From: Clostridia bacterium
Lineage (GTDB): Bacteria > Bacillota > Clostridia > Oscillospirales > CAG-272
Direction: 5' to 3'
NCBI GenBank assembly: GCA_017456985.1
Contig: JAFTIH010000028.1
Coordinates: 1-57,812, forward strand
Length of the DNA stretch: 57,812 nt
Within the stretch, counting starts at the first letter, position 1. Each line of letters opens with the position of its first letter. Positions 33,913 through 41,985 of the stretch are shown one piece after another. The notes under the pieces were generated by a model that searched no databases, was not told the origin of the DNA, and saw nothing but the letters and a program-made list of their open reading frames with translations. A program made the translations under genes and the position numbers.

Positions 33913-34090
33913 TGGTGCGGGCGCGGAAAGAACCTTGAATTTTGAAAAAATTCAGGTTCGCCGACGGCTCGAAAATATAGTCGAAATGCGCACGAAGCAC
34001 AGCTTCGCTCCATTTCTCCTTATTTTCTTCGGGCGCTTCGGTCAAAACAGTTATTAACTGTTTTAACCTCGCTTACCTGTCGCCCGCACC
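33913..34090 (+). repeat. tRNA-end palindromic element at tRNA-Leu
   Basis: A 178-bp element following the tRNA-Leu terminator. Its left end TGGTGCGGGCG (33913-33923) is the exact reverse complement of the tRNA's last 11 bases, and CCTTGAA just inside also mirrors the T arm. Its right end CCTGTCGCCCGCACC (34076-34090) repeats the tRNA 3' end. Inside are GGTTCGCCGACGGCT, AGCACAGCTTCGCT and a 21-bp palindrome starting AAAACAGTTAT, all shared in order with the element at 18-199. Non-coding. Function is unknown; it could be a mobile palindrome that targets tRNA 3' ends or an RNA that mimics the acceptor end. Confidence 0.7.
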
Positions 34091-34097
34091 GGAAAAA

Positions 34098-34215
34098 AGC
34101 GCACCGCAACGATTTGTGTATGATATACAAGCCTATCCTTTGATTGTTTGCGATTTGGGGCTGTATTTCATTGCGCGTCAGGGCGCATTTTTCTGTGGCT
34201 TGATGCTGCACAAGA
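34098..34215 (-). repeat. second copy of the hairpin-linker element (degenerate)
   Basis: On the minus strand this contains GCGCAATGAAATACAGCCCC followed by AAA, and GTATATCATAC, matching the 13686-13848 element (GCGTGATGAGATACAGCCCC followed by AAA, and GTATATCATC). The hairpin units are decayed. As at tRNA-Trp, it lies just outside the tRNA-end element. Confidence 0.55.
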
Positions 34216-34237
34216 TTTTTTAGGGGAGCTCGAGTTG

Positions 34238-34266
34238 TTGACTTTTTCGTCAAGACGTGCTATACT
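34238..34266 (+). promoter_or_regulatory. promoter of lipoprotein gene
   Basis: TTGACT (34238-34243) and TATACT (34261-34266), spacer 17, 35 bp before the start codon. Confidence 0.75.
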
Positions 34267-34301
34267 ATAGCCAGACCACCGAAAATAGGGAGGTAGCAGG
34301 T

Positions 34302-35261
34302 ATGAGAAAAGTATTGGCGTTCGTCGTTATTCTTTCTATGGTGCTTGCGCTGTCGGGGTGCGCTTTATCCGAACTGCTTCATATGAACGATGACGTTGTG
34401 GATATGGGCGGCGGTGAAGCAAGTGTCAAATGGAACCTCGTTCACAATAATAATGCATACAGCACTGTGCAGTCGGCGTATTTTGAGTTTGCAGGAGATA
34501 CATTTCGGTATTACGAGGACGGTGTCCTAAAAAAAGAGGGTACCCATAAAGTGACGTATTCAGGGGTGGATAACGCCTTGAATCCGCTTGTGATCGTGTT
34601 GAATTTCGGAGAAGACGAAACGGGGCTGTCCATATTTGACTATCTGCAATGCTACACGGAAGACACGAAGGATCAGCTGCATCAATTCACAGTTATGAGT
34701 GAAGGGTACCATATTGAGCCTTTGCGTAGCGGCGGCGTACCCGTCAGGGATTATCATTTGTCCGATATGCCGTACGCATTCGGAACGTACGTCAAGGAGT
34801 CCACGGAGCCTTACACGTACCAAAACGGTAAGGCGGATTACCTCGGTTGCTCTAAGCTTGACGGCACGTTTTGCGATGAGCTTGGCAATCTGTTTTACTT
34901 TTCAAACAATTCGTATTCGTCAAAGCCGGAAAGCTCGTATTATACCGTTTATATGCGGTATGAAAATCACGCAAATGGTACGGCGATCGAGGGAACGATC
35001 TCTTTGAGCTGGTACGAGGATTGGGATACGGGCGAGCGGCACGACGTGGCTCTGATCTACGTGACGCACGGTGACGGAGAGCCTGCGGCGCAGAGCGGTG
35101 TTTCCGTCGAAGCGGATTATGAGCTGATGGACTTCGTCTTTTCCGAGGATGGATCGTTTTCCTTCACCTGTGGAGAATACTTCGCCGAAAATCCCGAGTG
35201 TGAATACGATCCTGCGAATTTTATCGGCGCGACGTATCACAAGGTAACGGAAAAACAATAA
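34302..35261 (+). CDS. putative lipoprotein of unknown function
   Basis: A 319-aa secreted lipoprotein. The signal peptide ends in the lipobox LSGC with the lipid-attachment Cys at residue 20. The mature part is beta-rich and acidic, with many Tyr and Asp residues and two loosely similar halves (SVKWNLVHNNNAYSTVQSAY and YTVYMRYENHANGTAIEGT), but I recognise no domain. The ATG at 34302 is preceded by GGGAGG. Monocistronic behind a consensus promoter. Probably attached to the outer face of the cytoplasmic membrane. Confidence 0.8.
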   Translation: MRKVLAFVVILSMVLALSGCALSELLHMNDDVVDMGGGEASVKWNLVHNNNAYSTVQSAYFEFAGDTFRYYEDGVLKKEGTHKVTYSGVDNALNPLVIVLNFGEDETGLSIFDYLQCYTEDTKDQLHQFTVMSEGYHIEPLRSGGVPVRDYHLSDMPYAFGTYVKESTEPYTYQNGKADYLGCSKLDGTFCDELGNLFYFSNNSYSSKPESSYYTVYMRYENHANGTAIEGTISLSWYEDWDTGERHDVALIYVTHGDGEPAAQSGVSVEADYELMDFVFSEDGSFSFTCGEYFAENPECEYDPANFIGATYHKVTEKQ

Positions 35262-35271
35262 AAATATAAGA

Positions 35272-35360
35272 AACTGCCACCGGGTAGGAAATGCAAAGCA
35301 TTCGTGTGCGTATCGTTAGGTCTTTGAAGATACGCGCGGCGGATGCTTTCTTTTTTGGAG
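35272..35360 (+). promoter_or_regulatory. candidate attenuator/leader of pnuC-like gene
   Basis: A long stem pairs AAAGCATTCG (about 35296-35305) with CGGATGCTTT (about 35340-35349), enclosing GCGTATC/GATACGC and ending in TTTTTTGG just before the ribosome site. Upstream, ACTGCCACCGGGTAGGAAATG could form an alternative structure. It may be a terminator of the lipoprotein gene or a regulated leader of the transporter gene. I cannot match it to a known riboswitch class. Confidence 0.4.
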
Positions 35361-35366
35361 GAGCAT

Positions 35367-36062
35367 ATGAAACAAAAAAAGGAACGGTATTTTACAAACG
35401 GAGAGCTTTTGCTGTGGTGCGCGTCGGTTGCGCTTATTCTGATCTCCTTTTTCATCTTTGGCGGCTCGGGATATCTGACGCTTGTCGCATCGCTGATCGG
35501 TGTGACGTCCTTGATCTTTAACGCCAAAGGAAACCCGTTTGGGCAGTTCTTAATGATCGTTTTCAGCCTTCTTTACGGCGTTATCTCGTTTTCCTATTCG
35601 TATTACGGGGAAATGATCACCTACCTCGGTATGACGGCACCGATGGCGCTGTTTGCCTTGATCTCCTGGCTTTGTCATCCGTATAAGGGAAGACGTTCCC
35701 AGGTGACGGTGAAGCGCCTTTCGGGAAAAGAGATTTCCTTTATGTTCGTTTTGACGGTACTCGTGACAGTCCTTTTTTACTTCGTCCTAGCCTACTTTCA
35801 TACAGAAAACCTCCCGCTTAGCACCCTATCCGTGACGACCAGCTTTCTCGCGGTTTATATGACGTTTTGCAGAAGCCCGTATTTTGCCTTGGCATACGCC
35901 GCAAACGACGTTGTATTGATCCTTCTTTGGATCCTTGCGGCAAGGGAAAATACCGCTTACGTTTCCGTTGTGGTGTGCTTTGCGGCATTCCTTTTAAACG
36001 ATTTGTATTGCTTTTATAATTGGCTCCGTATGGAAAAGTGGCAGTCCTCGATGCTCTCGTGA
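35367..36062 (+). CDS. PnuC-like nicotinamide riboside/mononucleotide transporter
   Basis: A 231-aa integral membrane protein with about seven helices and the PnuC layout: FTNGELLLWCASVALILISF, then SLIGVTSLIFNAKGNPFGQ, which is the substrate-site segment, and a C-terminal LNDLYCFYNWLRMEKW like the NDxYxFxxW motif of PnuC. It probably moves nicotinamide riboside or a related vitamin by facilitated diffusion. The ATG at 35367 has GGAGGAG upstream. A second PnuC-like gene follows at 36200. Confidence 0.85.
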   Translation: MKQKKERYFTNGELLLWCASVALILISFFIFGGSGYLTLVASLIGVTSLIFNAKGNPFGQFLMIVFSLLYGVISFSYSYYGEMITYLGMTAPMALFALISWLCHPYKGRRSQVTVKRLSGKEISFMFVLTVLVTVLFYFVLAYFHTENLPLSTLSVTTSFLAVYMTFCRSPYFALAYAANDVVLILLWILAARENTAYVSVVVCFAAFLLNDLYCFYNWLRMEKWQSSMLS

Positions 36063-36199
36063 AAGACGAGTGCATTTGTATTACAAACGGACATAAATCG
36101 GTAAAAGCGTCCTTGGGCGATATTTACAAAGCGTTTTTTCTATGCTATACTGCCTACGGCAAAAGGTTTTGCCAAAACGATTAAAAGGACAGTATCAAT

Positions 36200-36883
36200 A
36201 TGAAAAGCATAAAACGCGAGGATATCTTTCGGTATATTCTCGCCATCGTGACCGCCACTTTCCTTGTGATTGCGTGTGTTGCTTATCCGCAGTCGCCCCT
36301 TATCGTCGCGCCGCTCTTTGTTTCCATCGTGGTGATGTTCCTACAATCCTCGGCGAATCGCTATACCTATCTTCTCGGGGGCTTGAATTCCATTCTTTAC
36401 GCTGTGGCGTATCTCTTGATGTCCCTTTACGGCGTGGCTTTGCAAGCGCTTTTGGTTTCTTTTCCGCTTCAGATCTGGACGTTTTTTCGCTGGAAGAAAA
36501 ATGCCTACAAAAGCTCCACAGTGTTCAAAAGGCTGACGGGGAAGCAGTATGCCGTCGTCCTTGTCGTCAGTGCTGTTTGCTGTGTTGGCGGCGTGCTTGC
36601 TCTGCGCGCACTTGGATCCGAGAACAGTGTCCTTGACACGCTTGTGACGGTGATCAGCACGATATCTGCGATTTTTTCGCTTCTGTCCTATATTGAATAT
36701 GTGAGCTTTAGTCTTTGCTCGGCAGTATTGACCGTTGTTCTTCACGCGATGATCATTCGCTCCGCCCCTGCGCAACTGCCTTACCTGATTTATTCGATCT
36801 ATTCCGTCGTTTGTGTCGCCCTTGCTTTCCTAAAAACACGTTCGCTGTACCGTGAGCAACAAAGAGAAAAGAAAGAAAAATAA
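36200..36883 (+). CDS. second PnuC-like transporter
   Basis: A 227-aa membrane protein with about seven helices. Its pattern RYTYLLGGLNSILYAVAYLL with LQIWTFFRWKKNAYKSSTVF resembles the PnuC family core, and the region LTGKQYAVVLVV matches LSGKEISFMFVL in the gene before it. It is more divergent than its neighbour: the C-terminal NDxYxFxxW motif is missing. It probably arose by duplication and changed substrate. The gap 36063-36199 holds a TATACT promoter box (about 36142) and a palindrome GGCAAAAGGTTTTGCC (about 36159-36174). Confidence 0.75.
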   Translation: MKSIKREDIFRYILAIVTATFLVIACVAYPQSPLIVAPLFVSIVVMFLQSSANRYTYLLGGLNSILYAVAYLLMSLYGVALQALLVSFPLQIWTFFRWKKNAYKSSTVFKRLTGKQYAVVLVVSAVCCVGGVLALRALGSENSVLDTLVTVISTISAIFSLLSYIEYVSFSLCSAVLTVVLHAMIIRSAPAQLPYLIYSIYSVVCVALAFLKTRSLYREQQREKKEK

Positions 36884-36884
36884 A

Positions 36885-36912
36885 AAAACGCCCCAGCGGG
36901 CGTTTTTTATTA
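36885..36912. terminator. intrinsic terminator
   Basis: AAAAAAACGCCC-cagc-GGGCGTTTTTT, serving the convergent pnuC-like and AraC genes. Confidence 0.85.
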
Positions 36913-37731
36913 CAGAAAGCGCTTTCGGTATTCTCGGGGAGAAATACCGAACGCCTTTGAAAAGATGCGACAGAAGTAAAATGGGTCGTCAAAGCCGACG
37001 GTTTCGGCGATCTCTCCGATCTTCATATCCGTGTTGCGGAGCATCGCCTCGGCGTTGGAAAGGCGTAGCTCGTTGCGGTACTCTACGGGACTCTTTCCGG
37101 AAAAAACGTGAAAGCATCGATAAAAATAGCTTTCGCTGACACCGCACAGTGATGCGTAGTAGGGGACGTCCTTGTTCTCATTCCACTCGTTTTTTAGAGC
37201 CTCTACGCCAGCACGGATGGGGTAATACATGGCGAAGCTTTCCTCCCGTTTCTCGGCAAGCGTGTCAAGCAGGGAATAAAAGTCTGCGCCTGCACGCAGG
37301 TTGTTGCGTATTTCCGAGGCAGGGTGGAGGGTGACGTTCAAACGCTCGATCAGCACCTCAAATCGCCCCACGTCGCCCGCAGAAACAACGGCAACGGTAT
37401 CGGATAGGTGAAGCTCCTCCACACCCATTAAACGAAAATTCAGCGTGTAAGTATCAATGCGGTTTTCGGACCCACCCGAAACGGTGACGGAATACTTTAT
37501 GCCCGAGGGAATAAAAACGACGTCGCCCTTTTTGGCACAAACGACGTCGCCGTCGTGTAGATGAAACGTCACCGTGATGTTCGTACAAATAAAAAACAGT
37601 GCGGAGCTTGGTCGCGGGAAGTCTGCATATTGGGAAAAGGCGTGGCGCTTTGTCCAGGATTCGGGAAAGATCTCTAAATCGGAAAAGGAAAATGCTGTGT
37701 CACACAACTGTGAAAGGGAAACGGTACGCAT
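36910..37731 (-). CDS. AraC-family transcriptional regulator
   Basis: A 273-aa regulator with an N-terminal cupin-type sensor (about 10-150; YSVTVSGGSENRIDTYTLNF) and a C-terminal AraC domain (about 170-270) with CGVSESYFYRCFHVFSGKSP and GFDDPFYFCRIFSKAFGISP. The start chosen is the ATG at 37731; the longer frame from 37806 lacks a ribosome site and runs through a palindrome. It is divergent from the transporter / glycyl radical enzyme operon and probably regulates it. Confidence 0.92.
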   Translation of the reverse strand: MRTVSLSQLCDTAFSFSDLEIFPESWTKRHAFSQYADFPRPSSALFFICTNITVTFHLHDGDVVCAKKGDVVFIPSGIKYSVTVSGGSENRIDTYTLNFRLMGVEELHLSDTVAVVSAGDVGRFEVLIERLNVTLHPASEIRNNLRAGADFYSLLDTLAEKREESFAMYYPIRAGVEALKNEWNENKDVPYYASLCGVSESYFYRCFHVFSGKSPVEYRNELRLSNAEAMLRNTDMKIGEIAETVGFDDPFYFCRIFSKAFGISPREYRKRFL

Positions 37732-37767
37732 GACTCTCACCTCGCTTGATAGAAGAATTATACTTTG

Positions 37768-37799
37768 TTTGTAGAGAAAAGTCAAGGTTTTTCTACAAA
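37768..37799. promoter_or_regulatory. palindrome in AraC/EamA intergenic region
   Basis: TTTGTAGAGAAAA (37768-37780) and TTTTTCTACAAA (37788-37799) are nearly perfect inverted repeats around a 7-bp spacer. They lie between the divergent AraC regulator and transporter genes and are a probable operator. Confidence 0.55.
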
Positions 37800-37863
37800 A
37801 ATACATATCACTTTTTCAGAAGATGTGCTACAATAAGGTATCCCTTCACCAAGGAGTGCTTTC

Positions 37864-38799
37864 GTGGTCTATCTAATCGTTTTTCTTGCCCTCGTAGCCC
37901 TGACCGTAAAAGGGTATTGCGGCAAGCGGATCAGTACCGATGCGCAAGGCGTATTCGATACCAGCGTTTTCAATCTTTTGCGACTCGTTATGTGTGCGCT
38001 GATCGGTTTTTGCATCGTTTTGGCGGGAAATGCGGGAGCATCGCTTGCGATCGATGACGGAATGCTGTGGATCTGTGTGCTTGCAGGCGCCTCTAATGCG
38101 GCTTTTCTCGTGGGATGGATGCTTGCCGTACAGAAAAATACGATGGTTGCCGTGGATGTCACGTTAACACTGGGAGCACTGTTGCCTGCCGCTTTGTGTG
38201 CTGTTTTTTTCGATGAGCCTATCACGCTTGGAAAGCTTGGCGGCTTTGCTTTGATTTTTGTCGCTTCGATCGTTCTTTCTTCTCGTAAGAAATGTGTGAA
38301 GAAAAAAACAGGTTTTCTTTCTGTTTTTCTTCTTGTTTTTGCTGCGCTCGGTGACGGGTTAACGGGATTCTCTCAGCAGCTCTTTAAACAGTTTTACACC
38401 AAAAACGGTACCCGCGCAGGGGAGCAGATTTATCCCGATGCCGTTTACCATTTCTATACGTATGTGTTTGCCGCGCTGATCTTGCTTTTGGTGCTGATCG
38501 GTTTGGTTTTGGTAAGACGCCGTCGGGGGAAGACGCTGTCTTCGCGTCGCGGTGCGTATTTGCACGCGCTCCCGTATATTGCGGTGATGGCGCTGTGCCT
38601 TTTTGGCGCAAATTACGCGCAAACGACCGCCACGGGCGCCTTTGGTATGCCGTCCCAGGTTCTCTATCCCGTAGTCAAGGGCGGGTGCCTTGTTACTGCA
38701 AACGTCACGGCACTCTTTTTCGGAGAACGCTTTACAAGGCGCAGTGCACTTGGGACAGCGATCGCCTTGTGCGGTATCGTATGCTTAAATCTTTTATAA
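37864..38799 (+). CDS. EamA/DMT-family transporter
   Basis: A 311-aa protein with about ten transmembrane helices in two halves, the EamA/drug-metabolite transporter layout (FNLLRLVMCALIGFCIVLAG; NTMVAVDVTLTLGALLPAAL; VLYPVVKGGCLVTANVTALF; SALGTAIALCGIVCLNLL). It starts with GTG at 37864 after AAGGAG. It is the first gene of the operon with the glycyl radical enzyme 11 bp downstream, so it may import that enzyme's substrate or export its product. Confidence 0.85.
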   Translation: MVYLIVFLALVALTVKGYCGKRISTDAQGVFDTSVFNLLRLVMCALIGFCIVLAGNAGASLAIDDGMLWICVLAGASNAAFLVGWMLAVQKNTMVAVDVTLTLGALLPAALCAVFFDEPITLGKLGGFALIFVASIVLSSRKKCVKKKTGFLSVFLLVFAALGDGLTGFSQQLFKQFYTKNGTRAGEQIYPDAVYHFYTYVFAALILLLVLIGLVLVRRRRGKTLSSRRGAYLHALPYIAVMALCLFGANYAQTTATGAFGMPSQVLYPVVKGGCLVTANVTALFFGERFTRRSALGTAIALCGIVCLNLL

Positions 38800-38810
38800 G
38801 GAGAAAGGCT

Positions 38811-41036
38811 ATGGATGTTTTTGTGAATATTCAAGAGGCGGAGCTTGCCCTTACCCAAAAGCCGCTTTTGGCAACCTCGGCAGAGCGCTTTTTGATCTTG
38901 GATGACATCAAGTCCGACTACCGTGAGCTTTCTCATCCGCTTCGTTTTGCAAAGCTTTTATCCTTGCTTTTGGCGCGCGTTTCTGTGCCGCTTGCACCGC
39001 ACGATCTGATTGCTGGAAGATGTGTTGACCGCCTTTTGACGGCGGAAGAGGAACGGCGCTTTGCGGCGTTTATCCGACATCCCGATTTTCCCGACGGTGG
39101 CAGCTTTCTTTCCTCGGGGCACGCCACTTATTCCTGGGAGATGGTCGTTTCTCTCGGCTTGCCCGGACTCAAAGCACAGGCGCAAGAACGGCTTTCCTTG
39201 GCGGACGATCCCGAGCAGAGGGATTTTCTGCTCGCAATCTTGGAGATCTACGACGCCATAGCCGCCTACCTTTTGCGCTATGCCGACGCGGCAGATGCGG
39301 CAGGAATGCACGCACTTTCCGAAAACCTGCATCAAGCCGCGACGACCCAACCGCAAAGCTTCGTCGTTGCCTTGCAGCTTTTATGGACGATAACGCTGAT
39401 CGACTGCGCCTATATAACGGAAAACCCAACGCTTACCGTAGGCCGCCTTGACCAGATCCTTTATCCTCTTTACCGAGCCGATCTGGATGCGGGAAGACTG
39501 ACGCGCCAAGAAGCGGCGGCGTACGTTACGGATTATTATTGCAAGCACAACCTCATTATGGGGCGCGGCGAGCACCAGGTTGGTGACGCATCCAACAGCA
39601 CGACCTTTGCCCGTATTTTAAACTTTGATGCGCCGCAGTATTTGTTGCTTGCGGGTCGTGATGAGAAGGGCTCTCTTGCTGTCAACGAGTTGACGGAGCT
39701 ATTTGCTGAGTGCATCGTTCCATCCTTTAAAAACCCCGTTGTGGTCGTGCGCTACGTCAAGGGAATGGACGAAAGCGCCCCCGTCCTTTGGAAAACGTTG
39801 ACGGAAAAGGCACTTGCCAGCGCGTCGCTGATGTTTTACAACGACGACAACGTTTACGCCACCTGGCGGCGTATGGGGCTTCCCGAGCAGGACGCCCGCG
39901 CTTACGCGCATTTTGGATGCAACTGGCCCACGACGGGTGATAACGGTGCGTGGTTCGGCGGCGGACCGTCGTCGGTATGCTTTGACGCGTATGAAAATGA
40001 AGAAGAGAAGCGGGCGTTAGCCGCTCCGTACATGCGAATGAATGCCGAGCACGGCTGGCCCGAGGATCTCGTCGAGGTGCTTGGCGAGCTGTATGAGCAA
40101 AAGGGCGAGAGCGTCACGATCGAGGATGTTTACGAACGCTTCTTTTCTCGAATGTCGGATTTTCTTGATCGAAAGCTTGCCTTTTATGAGCGGGAGCTTG
40201 CCGCGCGGCGACGTCACCCCGCACGGCTTTTGACCTTCGGTGATGCATTTTTACGGAATTCTATCAAGGAAGTGGGGTGCTTTGCGGCAACCGCAAAATA
40301 CCATTTTGAATTACAAAGCTTCCAAATGTTCGGGACGGTTGCCGACTCGGTGATCGCCCTGGATCAGCTCGTTTTCGTTCAAAAAAAGCTGACGCTTGGG
40401 ACGCTTTTAGACGCACTTCGTGCGGATTTCGTCGGATTTGAAGAGGTCCTCGCGCTTTGCCGCGGTGCCGAGAAATACGGACAGGATACACCGCTCTCCA
40501 ACGCCCATGCAAAGCGTCTTTCGCATACGGCGTGCTCCCTCGTGATCGAAAAGAATAAGCCGTATTTTGAAAAGGATCGGCTTTTCCTCGTGCCGTGCAT
40601 GCAAAGCGATACGTGGCACTTAAAAAAGGGGGAAGCATACGGTGCAACGCCCGACGGACGCCGTGCGGGAATCCCGTTTTCTCAAAATTCTCGCCCATCA
40701 AACGGCGTTTGTAAAAACGGTATCACGGCGATGTTCAACGCAATGCTCAACCTTCCGACGGACGGTCTGCTTTCAGGCGCGTTAAACCTTGACGTGGACC
40801 CAAGGCAGTTCTCAGGGGAAAACGGCAAAGCGGTTTTTGCCGCCCTGCTTGCTGCGTATTTTAATCGCGGCGGATTACACGCTCAGGTCAGCGCACTCTC
40901 AAAAGAGGCGTTGTCGGACGCTGTGGTACATCCCGACGCCCATCGCGATCTGCGTGTGCGCGTTACGGGGTATAGCGGTGTTTTCGTTGACATTTGTCCA
41001 CGCTTACAAAACGATATTATCAAGCGATTTGAATGA
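38811..41036 (+). CDS. glycyl radical enzyme with atypical GCNWP cysteine loop
   Basis: A 741-aa glycyl radical enzyme. The PFL-like barrel begins near residue 20 (HDLIAGRCVDRLLTAEEE). The thiyl-radical Cys370 is in AHFGCNWPTTGDNG, and the radical loop RVTGYSGVF has Gly720. Most glycyl radical dehydratases and lyases have GCVEP or GCxE at the cysteine; the GCNWP sequence has no Glu there, which suggests different chemistry. A PDGRRAG segment typical of the family is present. The start chosen is the ATG at 38811 after AAGGAGAAAGG. Its activase and an aldo/keto reductase are encoded downstream, so the product may be an aldehyde or ketone that is then reduced. The substrate is unknown. Confidence 0.9.
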   Translation: MDVFVNIQEAELALTQKPLLATSAERFLILDDIKSDYRELSHPLRFAKLLSLLLARVSVPLAPHDLIAGRCVDRLLTAEEERRFAAFIRHPDFPDGGSFLSSGHATYSWEMVVSLGLPGLKAQAQERLSLADDPEQRDFLLAILEIYDAIAAYLLRYADAADAAGMHALSENLHQAATTQPQSFVVALQLLWTITLIDCAYITENPTLTVGRLDQILYPLYRADLDAGRLTRQEAAAYVTDYYCKHNLIMGRGEHQVGDASNSTTFARILNFDAPQYLLLAGRDEKGSLAVNELTELFAECIVPSFKNPVVVVRYVKGMDESAPVLWKTLTEKALASASLMFYNDDNVYATWRRMGLPEQDARAYAHFGCNWPTTGDNGAWFGGGPSSVCFDAYENEEEKRALAAPYMRMNAEHGWPEDLVEVLGELYEQKGESVTIEDVYERFFSRMSDFLDRKLAFYERELAARRRHPARLLTFGDAFLRNSIKEVGCFAATAKYHFELQSFQMFGTVADSVIALDQLVFVQKKLTLGTLLDALRADFVGFEEVLALCRGAEKYGQDTPLSNAHAKRLSHTACSLVIEKNKPYFEKDRLFLVPCMQSDTWHLKKGEAYGATPDGRRAGIPFSQNSRPSNGVCKNGITAMFNAMLNLPTDGLLSGALNLDVDPRQFSGENGKAVFAALLAAYFNRGGLHAQVSALSKEALSDAVVHPDAHRDLRVRVTGYSGVFVDICPRLQNDIIKRFE

Positions 41037-41051
41037 TAAGGAGAACGACTT

Positions 41052-41984
41052 ATGGAAAAGCTTGTACTTAAAAACGGACTTTGCGTGTCCGCGGTTGCAC
41101 TTGGCGCGATGAATTTCGGGACCGCGACCTCGCCCGAGGAGTCCTACCGTGTGTTAGACGCGTATCTCGACAGAGGCGGAAATTTTGTTGATACCTCTAA
41201 CAATTACGCCCATTGGGCAGGCACGGGCGACGAGAGCGAAACGGTGCTCGGGTCGTATTTCCGCGCGCGCGGCGGCAGAGATAAGATCGTGCTTGCGACC
41301 AAGGTGGGCTTCGACCGTCACGGTGAGGGCGCAGGTCTTCGCAAAGAGCAGATCGAATATTGGATCGACGAAAGCCTTCGTAAGCTCGGGACGGATTATA
41401 TCGACCTGTACTATGCACACACGGACGACGTAAACACGCCCGCCGAGGAATATATGGAGGCGTTTGACCGTCTGGTCCAAAAGGGCAAGGTGCGCGCGCT
41501 CGGTACGAGCAATTTTGACACATGGCGTGTCGCTGAGGCAAACGCACTTGCTTCCCATAAGGGAATGACGCCTTTTTCCGTGATGCAGCAACGCTTGACT
41601 TATCTTCATCCGAAATTCGGCGTGGCACCCAAATACGTCTTTAACGAGTCGGTAAACCGTGAGCGCCTTCGTTTCCTTTGCGATAAGGGAATGCCCCTCG
41701 TTTCTTATTCCTGCCTGTGCAAGGGCGGGTATGAAAATGAAGAACGGATTCCCGCAGAATACGAAACGGGCGTGCGCTTTGCCGCTTTGAAGGAGATGGC
41801 AAAAGAAAAGGGCGTGAGCGCGAGCCCCCTGGTGGTTGCCTACCTCGTCAATCTTTACCGTTTGGAAGGATATCCGCGCGTCATTCCGCTTTTTTCTGCA
41901 AAGACGGAGCATCTGCTCGAAAACCTCGAAGGGCTTTCACTTTCTTTAACGCTGGATGAGCTTCTGGCGCTGGAGCGTGCGTGA
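41052..41984 (+). CDS. aldo/keto reductase
   Basis: A 310-aa NAD(P)H-dependent oxidoreductase of the aldo/keto reductase superfamily. It has GGNFVDTSNNYAHW (catalytic Asp and Tyr region), KIVLATKVG (Lys), and YIDLYYAHTDDVNTPAEEYM (His), followed by VRALGTSNFDTWRV. It is encoded between the glycyl radical enzyme and its activase, 15 bp after the former and 1 bp before the latter. It may reduce the carbonyl made by the radical enzyme. Confidence 0.93.
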   Translation: MEKLVLKNGLCVSAVALGAMNFGTATSPEESYRVLDAYLDRGGNFVDTSNNYAHWAGTGDESETVLGSYFRARGGRDKIVLATKVGFDRHGEGAGLRKEQIEYWIDESLRKLGTDYIDLYYAHTDDVNTPAEEYMEAFDRLVQKGKVRALGTSNFDTWRVAEANALASHKGMTPFSVMQQRLTYLHPKFGVAPKYVFNESVNRERLRFLCDKGMPLVSYSCLCKGGYENEERIPAEYETGVRFAALKEMAKEKGVSASPLVVAYLVNLYRLEGYPRVIPLFSAKTEHLLENLEGLSLSLTLDELLALERA

Positions 41985-41985
41985 T

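Noticed and set aside
35367..36883. PnuC-like genes as NAD+ salvage partners of the TIR proteins.
   Set aside because: They are more than 12 kb away, across unrelated operons and housekeeping genes; no sequence sign ties them together.
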